Of a stretch of DNA of 64,000 bases, positions 1-11,940 are shown one piece after another. Location of the stretch: NCBI GenBank assembly GCA_018873245.2, contig JAEMBT020000009.1, forward strand, positions 17,825,794 through 17,889,793, given 5' to 3'. The position numbers and the translations under genes were made by a program. Origin of the DNA: Archegozetes longisetosus (lineage: Eukaryota > Arthropoda > Arachnida > Sarcoptiformes > Trhypochthoniidae). The notes beneath the pieces were generated by a model that was given only the letters and a program-made list of their open reading frames with translations, was not told the origin of the DNA and ran no database searches. Every line of letters begins with the position of its first letter. The first letter of the stretch is position 1.

Positions 1-1735
1 GTCAAAACACGTTCATTCTAACGATCAGTAAAGAAACACAAAATATAATTTGAAAATAAAATTTGTCTAAAAGCTATTTTCTATTATTCTCTCATCAAAA
101 ATCTTTGAATAACAAATCGTAAGTATAGACATGCTTTCAAATTTTGTTTGGTTTGACTAATTCTTTATGATTGGATCCTTTACGGTTAAAAAAACGAATA
201 GAATTTAACCCAAACTCATATTATTGAAGTGAGTTGCAGTGAAAGATGTCTGGAGGCCTGGAAAAATATGATGAATCTATAGGGTTGTATAGTGCAAGTT
301 ATTAGGTTTTTTCAAATAAAATAGTAATGACACGAGGCGTTTCTCAATGCAGCATTCAATAAGTTCAAGTAATAATGGAAAATCTATCTTTTCTAAATAT
401 TCTCTTTTTATCTAGATTTCATTTTTTATCCTGATCTCATTTTTTATCCAGATTTCACTGTCATTTCATGGGATGCATATAAAAATAATGTTCAGGTTAA
501 CGCTTCAGATAGATTTGGATTAAATGACAGGTCGCAATGACGTTCTCGAACAGCCCTTATAAAGACATTTCTTTGACAGCTCTAACGTTAAGACTTTGTT
601 TCACGTCAACAAGATATCAGTTGACTACTATGTAAGTTATGCTAATTCTCCAATAGAACAACAAGTCTATCAAAATGATATCTATGAGCTGAAATTATTC
701 GTCATTTCACTCAATTCTAGTCGCATCTGAATTAGTGATACTGTAAAAATTCTGTTTCTATTGATCTGATTTTATAACCGGGGAATAGAAATAAGTGGAT
801 AAAATGAATAAGTTCATACTAAATTCATATAACGGAATCAGTTCAGACCTACACTGAATTTGAAATTATAGTTAATACCATTAAATCAATGCTTTGGTTT
901 CTCATCACTTTGAACGAGTCAATAAGAAACCTTAACTTGCGAACAAGTTGATTAAGTTGCAAAAATGAATCTTTCGACTCTCTGCTTCTATTTAAATAGC
1001 TTTGAGAAATCGGTACAATCTAAAGTCTAATCATAAATTAATTAAGTAATACCAGAGTAGCTCTGTTAAGATGGTAATTAGTTTTTCACTCAAGAGCTAG
1101 AATTCGACTCAAAACATATGTTATATTTGTGTGATTTATTTATTGTTAATTAGATTCATGCAGTAAGAAGTGAATTAGTTGTTTTTGAGAACTTCAATCC
1201 GATTGAAACTTAGTACATATCCCAAAAACATATATAATTTTTTAGAAGATCTATCACAAAAGAGGAAGCAGAAGATAAACTTACAAAACAAATAAGATTA
1301 GGTGAGAAATAATAGCTCTATCAGGTTCTCGTTTGTCTTTATCTTCCTTAGTTGTCTGACTGTCTATATCTTTATATAAATGTTTTTTTTACACATTTTG
1401 ATTATAGCAATGTTGAGCACCATTTTTAGGGTTAAGCTTTTAGGATCAACTCTACACCTCATTATAACTCTCTCTCTCTCTCTCTCTCTCTCCCCTTCAC
1501 GTTTGTACAAGATTGATATGTTCTCAAGCTTTCGAATCAAGTGATGGCTCAATAAATACTCAAATATGATACGTTTGATCATTCTTTAAGTTATGGGCCT
1601 TCGTTACTAATTCGGGTTTCACTCAACTGTTCATCTGACGAAACAAAATTATTAAATATTAAAACAATCATATCAGTTCAACTCTACTTTTCTTGCCTAC
1701 AATCCAATTGAGATCTGAATAGTCAGAAGTGATTT
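1..1735. other. AT-rich non-coding stretch
   Basis: I see no coding exon, RNA gene or transposon end here. The only clear structure is a CT microsatellite at 1468-1492. The short open frame across that microsatellite gives an Arg-Glu run typical of repeat translation and is not a gene. Confidence 0.6.
1468..1492. repeat. (CT)n microsatellite
   Basis: About 12 uninterrupted CT units, read directly from the sequence. Confidence 0.95.
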
Positions 1736-1743
1736 CTTATTAT

Positions 1744-3556
1744 TAGAGACCGGATTCTTATTCCCGAAAAATCTTAAAATATGCGCATGTTTATTCTTAA
1801 AAAATCAGTTAAATATTCTTTTAATATTCTTTTTCAAATTAAACAAATCAATACATTCAGTAATTGTTTACTATCATATACATTCGCAAATTTTCACGTC
1901 TTTCACTGAGAATCAATTTGTACTTTGAAAAACTGCGCTCAATATCACATGAATTAATTGGTGCATATCTAAATTTAGTGATTTCGCTTAAGCTAAGATC
2001 AGTCGAAAAGTTTTCGTCTGCTTTATTTCCATCAATAAGTTTACTCAAATTCTTCAAGATAAACATGTCTTCGGTCTTCGCTCTCACATTTGCCAACTTC
2101 TCAATGACATTCTGCCCGATGTCACCCTAAACCGCATTGATTCTGTCTTCACATTTATCCCAGATTTTGAGAGCTTCACATAACAAAAGATCCTGAGATT
2201 CCAATTTTTTAAGAGCGCTAACAAGAAAGCTATAATTTGCTTCAATAAAAATCAATTGCTCCTTTAATTCTGTATCGCTAATAATTTTCTTTACAATTCT
2301 GATCGCCGTTGATTCCTTCGAATCGAAATTCTCCATCATTTTAACGATAATCTCAAAATTCTTTGCATAATACGAAGCGGCTTCGATCCAAGTTCCCCAC
2401 CGAGTAATAACAGGTTTTGGTGGGAGAGGAATAGTCGTGTTTTGTTTGAAAATTTCAATTCTTTCCGGGGAATTTTTAAATATCGACTTAACGTTTGCAG
2501 TTAAAGCATCAGCTTTTGCGAATTGACCTCGGATAAAATCACAGACATTATGTATTGCATCAGTAGAACAAGTTATGTGAATTAGTTTTGGATAAAAGGT
2601 TTTCAATCCTTTTCCTGCTTTCTTCATGTATTTTGCATCGTCAGTCACCAAAAGTAAGACTCGTTCATAGCGAATACCTTCAGGCCATATAAATCTTAAT
2701 GACTCATTGACTAAAACAGTAATTGAACTGTGATTTACACCATTAGTTAGTTCTTCAACATTAATCAAATACGGTCGGCTCTTCTCTGTGTTTAAAGTTC
2801 CAACGATGACATTTGCAATGCATCTCTTTTGGCAATCCATAGTTTCATCGACAGAAACCCAAATGCAATTATTCTCAATTTCTGCTCGAATTTTTTTCAT
2901 AACTCTGTCATACGAGATCGGAAGATAGTTTTTTCTTAGAGCTGATTCGTCCGGAATAGTATTTGAAGTATATTTTTTAAGAAATTCACGAAATTTTTCA
3001 TTCTTCAGTTTATTAAACGGTATGTTAGCGGTGATCATTGCATTGCATAAATCTAAGTTAAACTCATAGTTTTTACTGTTGTTTTGTGTTTTGAAAAAAT
3101 CAGAAATGAACTGTTGTGTTAAACTGTTTAGATTTTTAAACTTAATGAGTGCTGTTTTGTGTTTTGATGAGTTGACGTGTTGTGTTAATTGAGATTTTTT
3201 ACTCACATTAACGGCCTCCTCGCACGCATTACAAAAAACTTTGTCTTCATCAGTCTTGAGGATATCGTTTCCGAATTGACTTACATACTTATGCAGTTTT
3301 GTCTTCAAAGTCTCTTTAGATCTTCCCATTTAATTCAATGTTAAATATCACAGTATAACTCATCAAATTTTTAACTTAAATCACATGAGAAGCAGTCATA
3401 AACAGTCACATCGACTCATAATAAACTGTTATGCGTGTAAACATGCGTGTTAAATTTAAAATATTCGAGAATATATGAGCATAATTTTTCTGCCTAAAAC
3501 CCATGGAATATGCTTTTATTCCTTTATTATTCTTTTTTAGTAAAATCCGGACTCTA
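1744..3556 (-). mobile_element. hAT-superfamily DNA transposon, nearly complete
   Basis: The 1,813-bp element has terminal inverted repeats. The left end reads TAGAGACCGGATT and the right end, reverse-complemented, reads TAGAGTCCGGATT, so 12 of 13 bases match. It is flanked by a perfect 8-bp direct repeat, CTTATTAT, at 1736-1743 and 3557-3564. Eight-base target duplications are diagnostic of hAT transposition. The single open region inside, on the minus strand, encodes a hAT transposase. Motifs resembling ATGCGTGT near the right end and ATGCGCATGT near the left may be subterminal transposase-binding sites; that is inference. The perfect target duplication and long frame suggest a fairly recent insertion. 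Confidence 0.93.
1857..3329 (-). CDS. hAT transposase, CGGBP1-like lineage, with one in-frame stop
   Basis: The enzyme would cut and paste its own element. The frame starts at ATG 3329. An N-terminal BED-like zinc finger is visible (C33, C36, H51, H57). A following block, with IPFNK and later IPDESALRKNYLP, resembles vertebrate CGGBP1, a domesticated hAT protein. Candidate catalytic residues are D161 (VSVDETMD), D230 (LLLVTDD) and the E of IERSFS near the C-terminus. C254/H260 and R310-W311 match other hAT landmarks. The C-terminal dimerisation block SERRENL is present. One TAG at 2127-2129 splits an otherwise continuous frame into 400 and 89 residues. This could be an inactivating mutation, a sequencing error or read-through; I favour mutation. 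The total of about 490 residues is short but plausible for hAT. Confidence 0.9.
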
Positions 3557-3564
3557 CTTATTAT

Positions 3565-6500
3565 ATTTACCTACTTCTCATTCTGGGTCTGTTCTATGCT
3601 TTTCACATATGTTTTTGCCATACAATGAAATATGAGATCAGTTTTGGTCAGTGTTTGGATAACAATCAATGATTAATGAGTCTATAACTCACGCCGAGTA
3701 TCAACACCAAGAAGATATCTTTTTATCGCCCCTTTCTCTGTGCGAATGAACGCCTAATTGTCAGCGTTGCTCATTATGCTTCTTCAAAACCTCTTACATA
3801 TCACTAATCTTTAACCTATTATTAATCATTTTTTGAAATTGACAAATAATCTCTCTTTTAATCGATTGTATTAAGTATAAGATTATTTCAGCTCATTTCC
3901 ATAATAGCAAAAATTAAGAAATTTCTTCTTTTATATTAATTTCTGAAATTTGGGTCGTATAACCATTAGCTCAAATTGAATATTTGCGGAAGCTAATTAA
4001 TCTATTGTTTTGTTGTTTCTTTTATTCATTCTTCAGATTTTGCCTAACTCATGTGTTTTTCAAACTTAATAATGAAAACATGCTCATAACTGGGGCTCAA
4101 GTTACAAAATATAGATGAAAACATAATTTTAAACCAATATTTTTGCATGTGAACATGTTTTTGGTTAAAAAGCTAGAAAAATATTGATTTTTGCTCTGAC
4201 TCAACAATATAATACAATATATACAGCTTTTGAATATCAGATCACTTTCTAAAAACTTGTTGAGTAATAATTTTCAAACACGAATTCTATTTGTATTTTT
4301 ATAAGTTTAACCTAAAAGAAGATCCAGATATTCGAAATAAATGTTCAAACTGTTGAAAAAATTCACTTAAGTCATAGGACGCAATGGGAGATTCTTAAAA
4401 ATATATTTTGCAAACTTGATCCAATTTTAATAGCTTTTAAGTGCTATCTATCAATAATGAATTGAAGCACTTTCTTAACAGATCATATCTTCAAATCTAT
4501 AAAAATAAAGCTCAAGTCTATTGACTGAACTGAAAGTCTATTTTGTAAACGAAAAAGAGAAAATATCATCCTATCAGACACGTATCCATTTCACAATATA
4601 ATAGACAAATGATGGCATAAAACAGCTATATGTTTTTCTTGAGATAGACTATGACCATAAAAATACTCCATTTATCACAATTAAGACCAAAGACCTAATA
4701 AAGATTTATTCAAGCATTCATTCGCAAAATTTGATGCTTTGGACCATGTAATAATTTGACAGTATTTTCGAGCAGAATACTTTAAATTATCAAGATAAAA
4801 TATTGAAACATAGAATTTCAATGCCATTCTAGAGATAGAAAGCTATTGGAGTCAAAGACAGCAAAATAGACCTAATGGTGAAATAAAGATCCAATGACGA
4901 CAACTTAAATAATACCAACTGTTTTAGGTCATAAGTTGGAATAGTTTGCAAGAATTTTTCATAATACTATCGAATAAATAAAGATTTATTAAATAATCAA
5001 TTTATAAACCAAATGTTTGGTATGATTTCCGAGTCAAATAAAGTTGATGTGAAGTCATTCTGAAATTAACAGAATCTAATACTTAGAGTTACCATCAAAT
5101 TTGATAGTTTGAAAACGTAATAAAATGGTTTACTAATAAATAGATAAAATTTCAAACTAGAAACAGTCCAAGACTGAAAAGCTAACTTATGTTGAAATAT
5201 CTGTTCGTTTCCATAAAACAGTTTATTTAAAAAGCTAAGAATCGGAAAGGAATATGTGAGTTGAATTTATAATTTAATACTGAAATAGTATAAGTTAGGA
5301 ATGCGTAAATAGGAATATATGTATGTCATCTCAACCTGAACGCTAACGACTAGTTAACATAATTACTGTTGCGTCTTGATGAACAAATACTTGGTGTTTA
5401 ATGAAAAATTTAATGAATTTTTCCAATCAATTTATTATCAATCATATCGAAGGGAAGCATTTGTTACTTTATGCAAATTTTATAATCAGATATGACTTGT
5501 AATAATTGAACAAAAATTAGTCACAAAGTGCAAAGAGTGCAGTCTTAATATGAATATAAGAGACTCTTAATGTGTTGTTTATATTCGCTTAGAATGATAG
5601 TATAAATTGTTAATATTGTTGTGATTAATTGTGATGCTGATAATACGCTGTTATCTATCAATAAGCGTTTGTAAGTAGCTTAAAGAAGCCAATTTATTCC
5701 TTCATAACCTTGAATTAAGGATGCGTTTAACTTCTATACTGGGATTAAAAGTCAGAAAACCTATATTAGAATAGTATTATTAGTGATTTTAAAATAAAAC
5801 TTAACATTGTATAGTTCAAGCTGTATTTTTGTATGAACGGCTATTTAAAGACAGTACTCTATAATGTTAGTGGAATTTTTATCAATATTCATACTTTATA
5901 TAATGTATTATCTAAGATATTTACTCAAAAAACTTCATTTTTCAGATTTGTTAATCTTATCAAACTTTTGAATATTAATTAGTTTTTTCATGTTTTGATT
6001 ATAACCTTTTTACTTCATAGTAGTTCTTAAAAACTACCACTTAAGTACGTGATAGTTAAGAAAGTTAATAACACTTAAGAACTAAGTTATAGAGAAGAGA
6101 TAAAAACTATGCTTAAGGCTTAAGTTTGTTTTGTAGTATCTTCCGACCAAACTTCATCAATTGTAATTATTCAGGAATTTAAAAGATTTTTAGAATGCTC
6201 ACGTTCGCTTCACGAAGCTTTCAAGAATAATAAAGTTCAGTCATTAAACTATACATTTTGTTGGACATCAGTCCATAAGTCGAGAGAAAACATAATATGT
6301 TTCGATTCTAGAGTTTAAATCCAAAATACGTGGCACCTGTATGCAAAGGGCTTATTGTTTCAAAACCCTTGAAAAGGTATTACTTTTATTTGATTGAACA
6401 TCAGGTTCTCGAATAATTTAATAGAATTTGTTTGTTTAGCTCAAAGCAGAAAAGACAGAAAAATGCTTTTTGAGATATAGTTAATATAAAACAGAATTAT

Positions 6501-6796
6501 TCAAAATAAAAATCATGACTCCTTGCAAAATGTGTTTATTAATGTTTAATAATCAATAATTAGGTAGATTGAAACATGATTTTAAGCATTGTTTCAGGCG
6601 ATGAAAGCAGAATTGGCTGAATTAATGAAGTATTCTTTGCTCGCTTTCAGTATTTTATGTTTTCTCTAAAGAGCTTCCATTTAATGAAAAAATTTTGCAT
6701 GCCATTATTTAGCTTATTTATGAAAGGCTATATGCAATCAGTTTAGAAATACTACATTCAAGTATTTATGTTTGTTTCATTTTTTCATTTTTCATT
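3565..6796. other. AT-rich non-coding stretch
   Basis: I find no exon with a recognisable protein, no tRNA-like promoter boxes and no transposon ends. Short hairpins exist, for example near 6019-6037, but nothing above what AT-rich DNA gives by chance. Confidence 0.5.
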
Positions 6797-6799
6797 TTT

Positions 6800-6960
6800 G
6801 TGCGTTTCCCTTCCATTAGGGAGACTAGTGCGGGCCCGACTCCCCTTCGGGGGACTAACTCGAGCCCCATTTACAGAGTGAGTTTTTCGAGGCGGTCTGA
6901 GGGGGGCATGTACGTCAGGCCAAAGACGGTTATAACCGAGGACATGGGGCCAGCATGTCG
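6800..6960. other. GC-rich island with strong hairpins, unidentified
   Basis: This short block stands out sharply from its AT-rich surroundings. It holds TCCCT/AGGGA and GGGAG/CTCCC pairings, a CCCC-TTCG-GGGG tetraloop hairpin at 6842-6853, and the palindromes CGGGCCCG and CTCGAG. A unit of about 30 bp beginning GGGAGACTA at 6819 recurs, diverged (14 of 19 bases), at 6849. Small open frames run on both strands but look like composition effects. It is most likely a fragment of a mobile element or of a structured untranslated region; the family is not recognised. Confidence 0.5.
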
Positions 6961-9900
6961 CCATTTTATACTTGTTAATCATTTCAAATCAGAATAATTT
7001 CAGTAGAACAATTATTAATATAAACTATTATTTAGGTAGCTCGATTATATTGAGAGAGTAACGGTTAGGTTAAATAAGCATGATAGCAAACTATCTTGCA
7101 TTAACTGTATTAAAATAAATGGCAAAAGTAGTATATATTAAAAATTGATATTCCTGAGCAGATCATTCCTCAATACACCAGTTCCAATGAATCAAATGAA
7201 TTATTTATGTGATTTTTTTGAATATTTTATCAACTCAACTTATCCATACTATTAATTTAATTAATATCAAATTCTATAGTCTTTTTGACGATCATTTATT
7301 TATTAACGGTTCTACTTATGCTCCCTTATGCTCCTGGGATTTCACTTTCATTCATAATAATGTTGAATAACTTATATCTAATGTTTTCTCCTAAAACTTT
7401 ACTTTCAAATACAAATCACGGAATCTTAACGATCTTCAGGAATCTCTTCTCAAATACTGAATAATGTGTTCCAGCAATAGGATTGATTGTCAGATCGTTT
7501 AGCTGGAACTAGTAATAGTTACAGTTTAGTCATGTCGTGTTCATATCACTTGAAAGACGACCAAACTTACAACAAAAATGTTCGACTGATCCTTCAACAT
7601 TTATAATGTCGAAATATTGCTCTTTTCGTTCAGTCTCGTACTATGTCTATGTTTGAAGCTAACTCTACATTCTTAACTTTTACCATTAGTCCCATCAGTC
7701 ATTTGTCATTTTATTTCTTCTACTAATGAGATTTTTTGCTCAGATTATGATTTCAGTAGATTTTTGTAAATTTAAACTTTTGTAAATGAAATTTTTGTAA
7801 ATTGAAATTTTTGTCATTTTTGCCATTATTAATGATGTTTATTTTTCAAACAATATAGTACTAAATGAAAATATGTTTACATATTAAAACTTATTTACAG
7901 ATTTATTTACTGTTTATTTTAGTCACGATTTATAGTGACTTAAAGTGACAGTTATTCCTATATATGTTTTCTTCAGTCAAATTTTAATCTCTCCTAACCT
8001 ATGCTCAAAATTGATTAACTGTCAGAATCGGAAATTTTATTATGATTTTGTCTGTATAAACGTATTATCAAACTATAAAAGTTTAATGAGATATAAACTG
8101 GAATAGTTTCATATAATTCTACTATAACTTACTCATTTACTAATATTAAGGGTAGGATCATCAATGATATCTCTGAATGTCTCAACATTTAGGCATATTT
8201 TATTCATGAGAATCGTTTTTTAATAAAATTAGTTTGAGCGCGTATGAAAAATTTGTCTATAAGTCATCTAATCTTCATATAATAGAAAATCATTTTTGCG
8301 ACTCTTATTAGATTTATATTGATATTTATCTTCAATATGCAAATGTTTAACTTCTTTCGACCACTTCATATTGATTAATACGATCAAAAAGATAATTACT
8401 CTACCGTTCAACCCATAAATCCTTATCTATTTATATACCTATTTTGATTGAAAGTTTTATTAAACGAATTTTTATGTCTATCCTATGACAGACTTTTATC
8501 ACGAGAAAACTTTACTTTTAAGTTAAAAAATGTTTGACATATCATTCATGATGCTATCCTTCATATTTTGAAATGTGGATGCTTTCAAAAAATAAAAAAT
8601 CAAAATAAAATCACTAAAATGGAGCTGATATATCGTTATGAAGTGAACGTTAAAGTAATTGAGACTACATTTACATAATATTAGAGTTGACACGAGTGAA
8701 ACGTTTGCTGTAAGCTGCAGTTATCTTATTTTCTGAAATACACCTACTAACAGATTACCGGCAATGACAGTCATGTTTAATAAATTCTTATTTATCTTCT
8801 TAATAAATCGATGTATTCATTGATAAGAAGTTTGAAACAGTGCGCGAATTATGAATAGTAAGTATTATTTAAATGAAGATTGAATTACAGAATTATTAGT
8901 CCTAAAATGGAAGATATATATTAGTTGCATTCTAGTGGCTTTATTTTTAAGAAAACTTTTATATGTATTCATTGATTTTAATATTTATTTAAGCTCTAAT
9001 CAAATCAGATAGCAGTTCATAAAAGTTAAACTTAATAAGGCTCGAGACAATTAACAGCTTTTAAAAGATGTCATATTAAATAAATATTTATCAAATTAAA
9101 ATTTCGAGTCACTTGAATAACAGTAAAATGAGGAAAATAAAGCGCCAAACAACAAAATATACTCAGATATGATTGGACAATATAGTTGAATTAATAATAC
9201 ATATTATTACATAATAGATATGTTTACGCGCACATGCCGCTGTTAATCCTATTAGTCTTCTTTGATACTCTCGTATCACCAGCAAATCATTTCTTCATCT
9301 ATTCGACATACGATTTATTCATATGGGTATGACCAACTTTTAGTCTTCCGATATTGCCAGCATTGTTGCGTAACAGGTATACCGACTTTGAATCCCCCAT
9401 ATTGCGTTGCGTAACAGGTATACCAATCAAATAAATAACAAAAAGCTTTTATGAGCTTCTTTTCTAAATCCTCTCCAAACATACATGGATTATAAACAAT
9501 CAAAATAAAATAGATTTCAAGTCCTTTTTAACTCAGTTAAGCTTCTATTTTTCAGATTATGTTGTTATAGACAAACCAGTAGAAGTCAGTTTGACATAAG
9601 TCAGTTTAGCAAACGGTCAGTTCAGTCGCTTTCTTGACCTTTAGCTTTACGAATCGACTTTAACATAAGGTTATAATCTAAAGTAGTTTTGTTTAAATAT
9701 TTATCTCAAGTTCCTCTAAGTAAGTGGTCAAGTGTCGACATAATAATTTAATCTAAGCCAGAATGGTGTCTGTTAGTTTAGCGACTCATATGATCTTGAG
9801 CTTAGGGATAGTCTCGATGTGGCACTTGACAGGTATAAGTAAAAACATGAATCAGACAAGCAAACAAACTTAAGAATGAGAAAAGCAGTTGAAAAATCAA

Positions 9901-11794
9901 GCTTGAGTGATACATTAAAATGGGATTGTGCCAAACAAGAATGGCAAAGAGACAGGAATCGATAAAGTCTATAGAAGCTGAATAAGAGCTTAATAAGAAA
10001 TTCATGTAACTTCAGGTATTTTTTCGATGCAATTGACGCAAAAACTCACTTATAAATGAACCGCAGTAGACCTAACCTTTGTTAGATTTAATTAAAGATA
10101 TATATTAATGAAAAACAACTCGTTTTTGTCATTAAGACAATTAGTTGTGAAAGTCTATAAATCTAATGAATGGTTCGGTGAACTATGTCTTGATTGAAGA
10201 CTAATTTGGTTTTGGTCTTAGAACTTAATGTCATTTACATTATGTTTTCTTGTTTGATTTGTTTACTTCACAAATATTTGTTTTTTATACTAATATTTTA
10301 CTAAAGTACTTATTCATAGCTGAATAGAATTTCAAATAAATTAATGTTGATTTAGTTTTCTTAATCTTTCAAAGATTTGTTGCTTTTGTAGCATCAGATT
10401 TGTTGAATAAATTCAAAATTTATTTTTATAGTAAATTTTGCATTTATGACAATTACTTCAAATGGAATTCACATAATAACATTTTAGCATCTTGTGACTC
10501 AAACTTTATTGTTAGTAGTCATCATTTTTTGCATTCAAGTTATAAAATTTAAAAATAGTAGTTTTGATAAAAATAAACAGAGCCTTAAGCATTTGACCTA
10601 AATGATTTGAAATAAAATCCTAATAAATTTATAATGGAACCAAATTAATAGTAAAACATTTGAAGAAATGCTTTTTCAGCTAGCATCAATCACTAACAAA
10701 ATGAGTTAGCTAAACTAACGGACTAGCTTATTGAAGTTGTACTGGCACGAGTACATGACTTCTATTAACACAATCAATACTTTGTAAGTTATCAATTTTT
10801 TATGAGAATTCAAGAACATCATTCTTATGAATATGGAAACATATCTATGAAATAACCTCATAAATATAAGATTAAAGATTATTCAAGTTAGAGAATATGG
10901 AATTAAATGCAGTTCTACATCAAATACATGCCAGTTTTATTCAACCACACTTTAATTATTAATCTTCAAATTTATCATTTCGTAATCTAATTGGGATATA
11001 ATCGTAACCAACCACATTTTTGATATATTCTGCTTAAAAAATGTTTGATTAAAATCCAAATCTGATAGAATTTTTGTATTTGTAAGGTTATCTAATGTTA
11101 AGAATAGAATTAATAGATGAATGCTTGGATGATTCTTTAGAAAGATGATATTTGATGATAATAGCAATAGTTAATAGCAAATTTTCATCAAGAATAGAAG
11201 CTTTACTACCAACGAATACATCTTAAGGTTGATTGTGTTTTAACTATACATCTGACATATAAGGTATCGTGTGTTAAGCATAATTCGTATCTTTACATTA
11301 GTGCTAATATTAAGTTACTTATCTTAACTCTACTCATACCAGACATTAATAAACCCATTCTGACATTCAGAGTGTGTTACGAATTAAGTCTATCTTTATG
11401 TGCGATGATAGGTAAGCTGGTCTTTCAGTATGAAATTTACTATTATTCCAATCAATAGTCTCTCCCTCTAAGTCAAAATACTCTTAACTAACAAAACTTT
11501 CTTATTAGTCATTCAGTAATCTCATAACTAAATACTCATCGACTAGTCAAGAAATCATTCTTTGAAGAATAGTTGCTTTCTTTACTATGTTATTCAATGC
11601 TTTTATGGTTTTCACAACTTGTATAGTGAACCGAAAAGTCAACAAAAAGACATTGAGTGCCTGTCGATTAATTACTCTCTGAAGTGCAGTCACAATCTCT
11701 TCTCGGAACTACTGGTAGTGTTAGGAAATTTACGACTTTTGCGATTAGAACAAAGAAATGTCTTTATTTCTGTTGAAACTGAAGAATATTCTTG
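6961..11794. other. AT-rich non-coding stretch
   Basis: Apart from the short duplication at 9365-9424, I see no supported gene or element. Open frames here, such as one of 62 codons on the minus strand at 9315-9503, lack recognisable motifs, and that one is built largely over the duplicated segment. Confidence 0.5.
9365..9424. repeat. Short direct duplication, 19-bp core
   Basis: GTTGCGTAACAGGTATACC occurs at 9365-9383 and again at 9406-9424, with a 41-bp period. The bases before each copy are also related (ATATTGCCAGCATT and ATATTGC). Confidence 0.85.
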
Positions 11795-11940
11795 GATAAT
11801 CTAAGATTTGTTGAATATTCCAAGAATATTTTAAAATAATCTAAGATCTCTTCAGTACTCCAAGAATATTCCTGAATAATCTCAGACTTCTTCGATATTC
11901 TTCGATGATCTAAGACTTGTTCAATATTCCAAGAACATTT
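11795..11940. repeat. Diverged tandem repeat, about 31-41 bp unit, four copies
   Basis: Four successive units carry a core of ATAATCTAAGA, a TTGTTCAATATTCC-like block and AAGAATATT. They start near 11795, 11834, 11874 and 11905. The third copy is shortened. AAGAATATT and AATATTCTT alternate, so each unit is partly palindromic. Confidence 0.8.

Noticed and set aside
6819-6878. HDV-like self-cleaving ribozyme
   Set aside because: The hairpin order is suggestive, but there is no room for the P3 helix and its loop, and no credible catalytic strand.
6785-6997. Overlapping 65-codon frames on both strands of the GC-rich island
   Set aside because: They mirror each other, as GC-rich DNA with few stops does, and show no domain.
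11562-11804. 80-codon plus-strand frame
   Set aside because: No canonical ATG at its start and no motif; it ends in the minisatellite at 11795.
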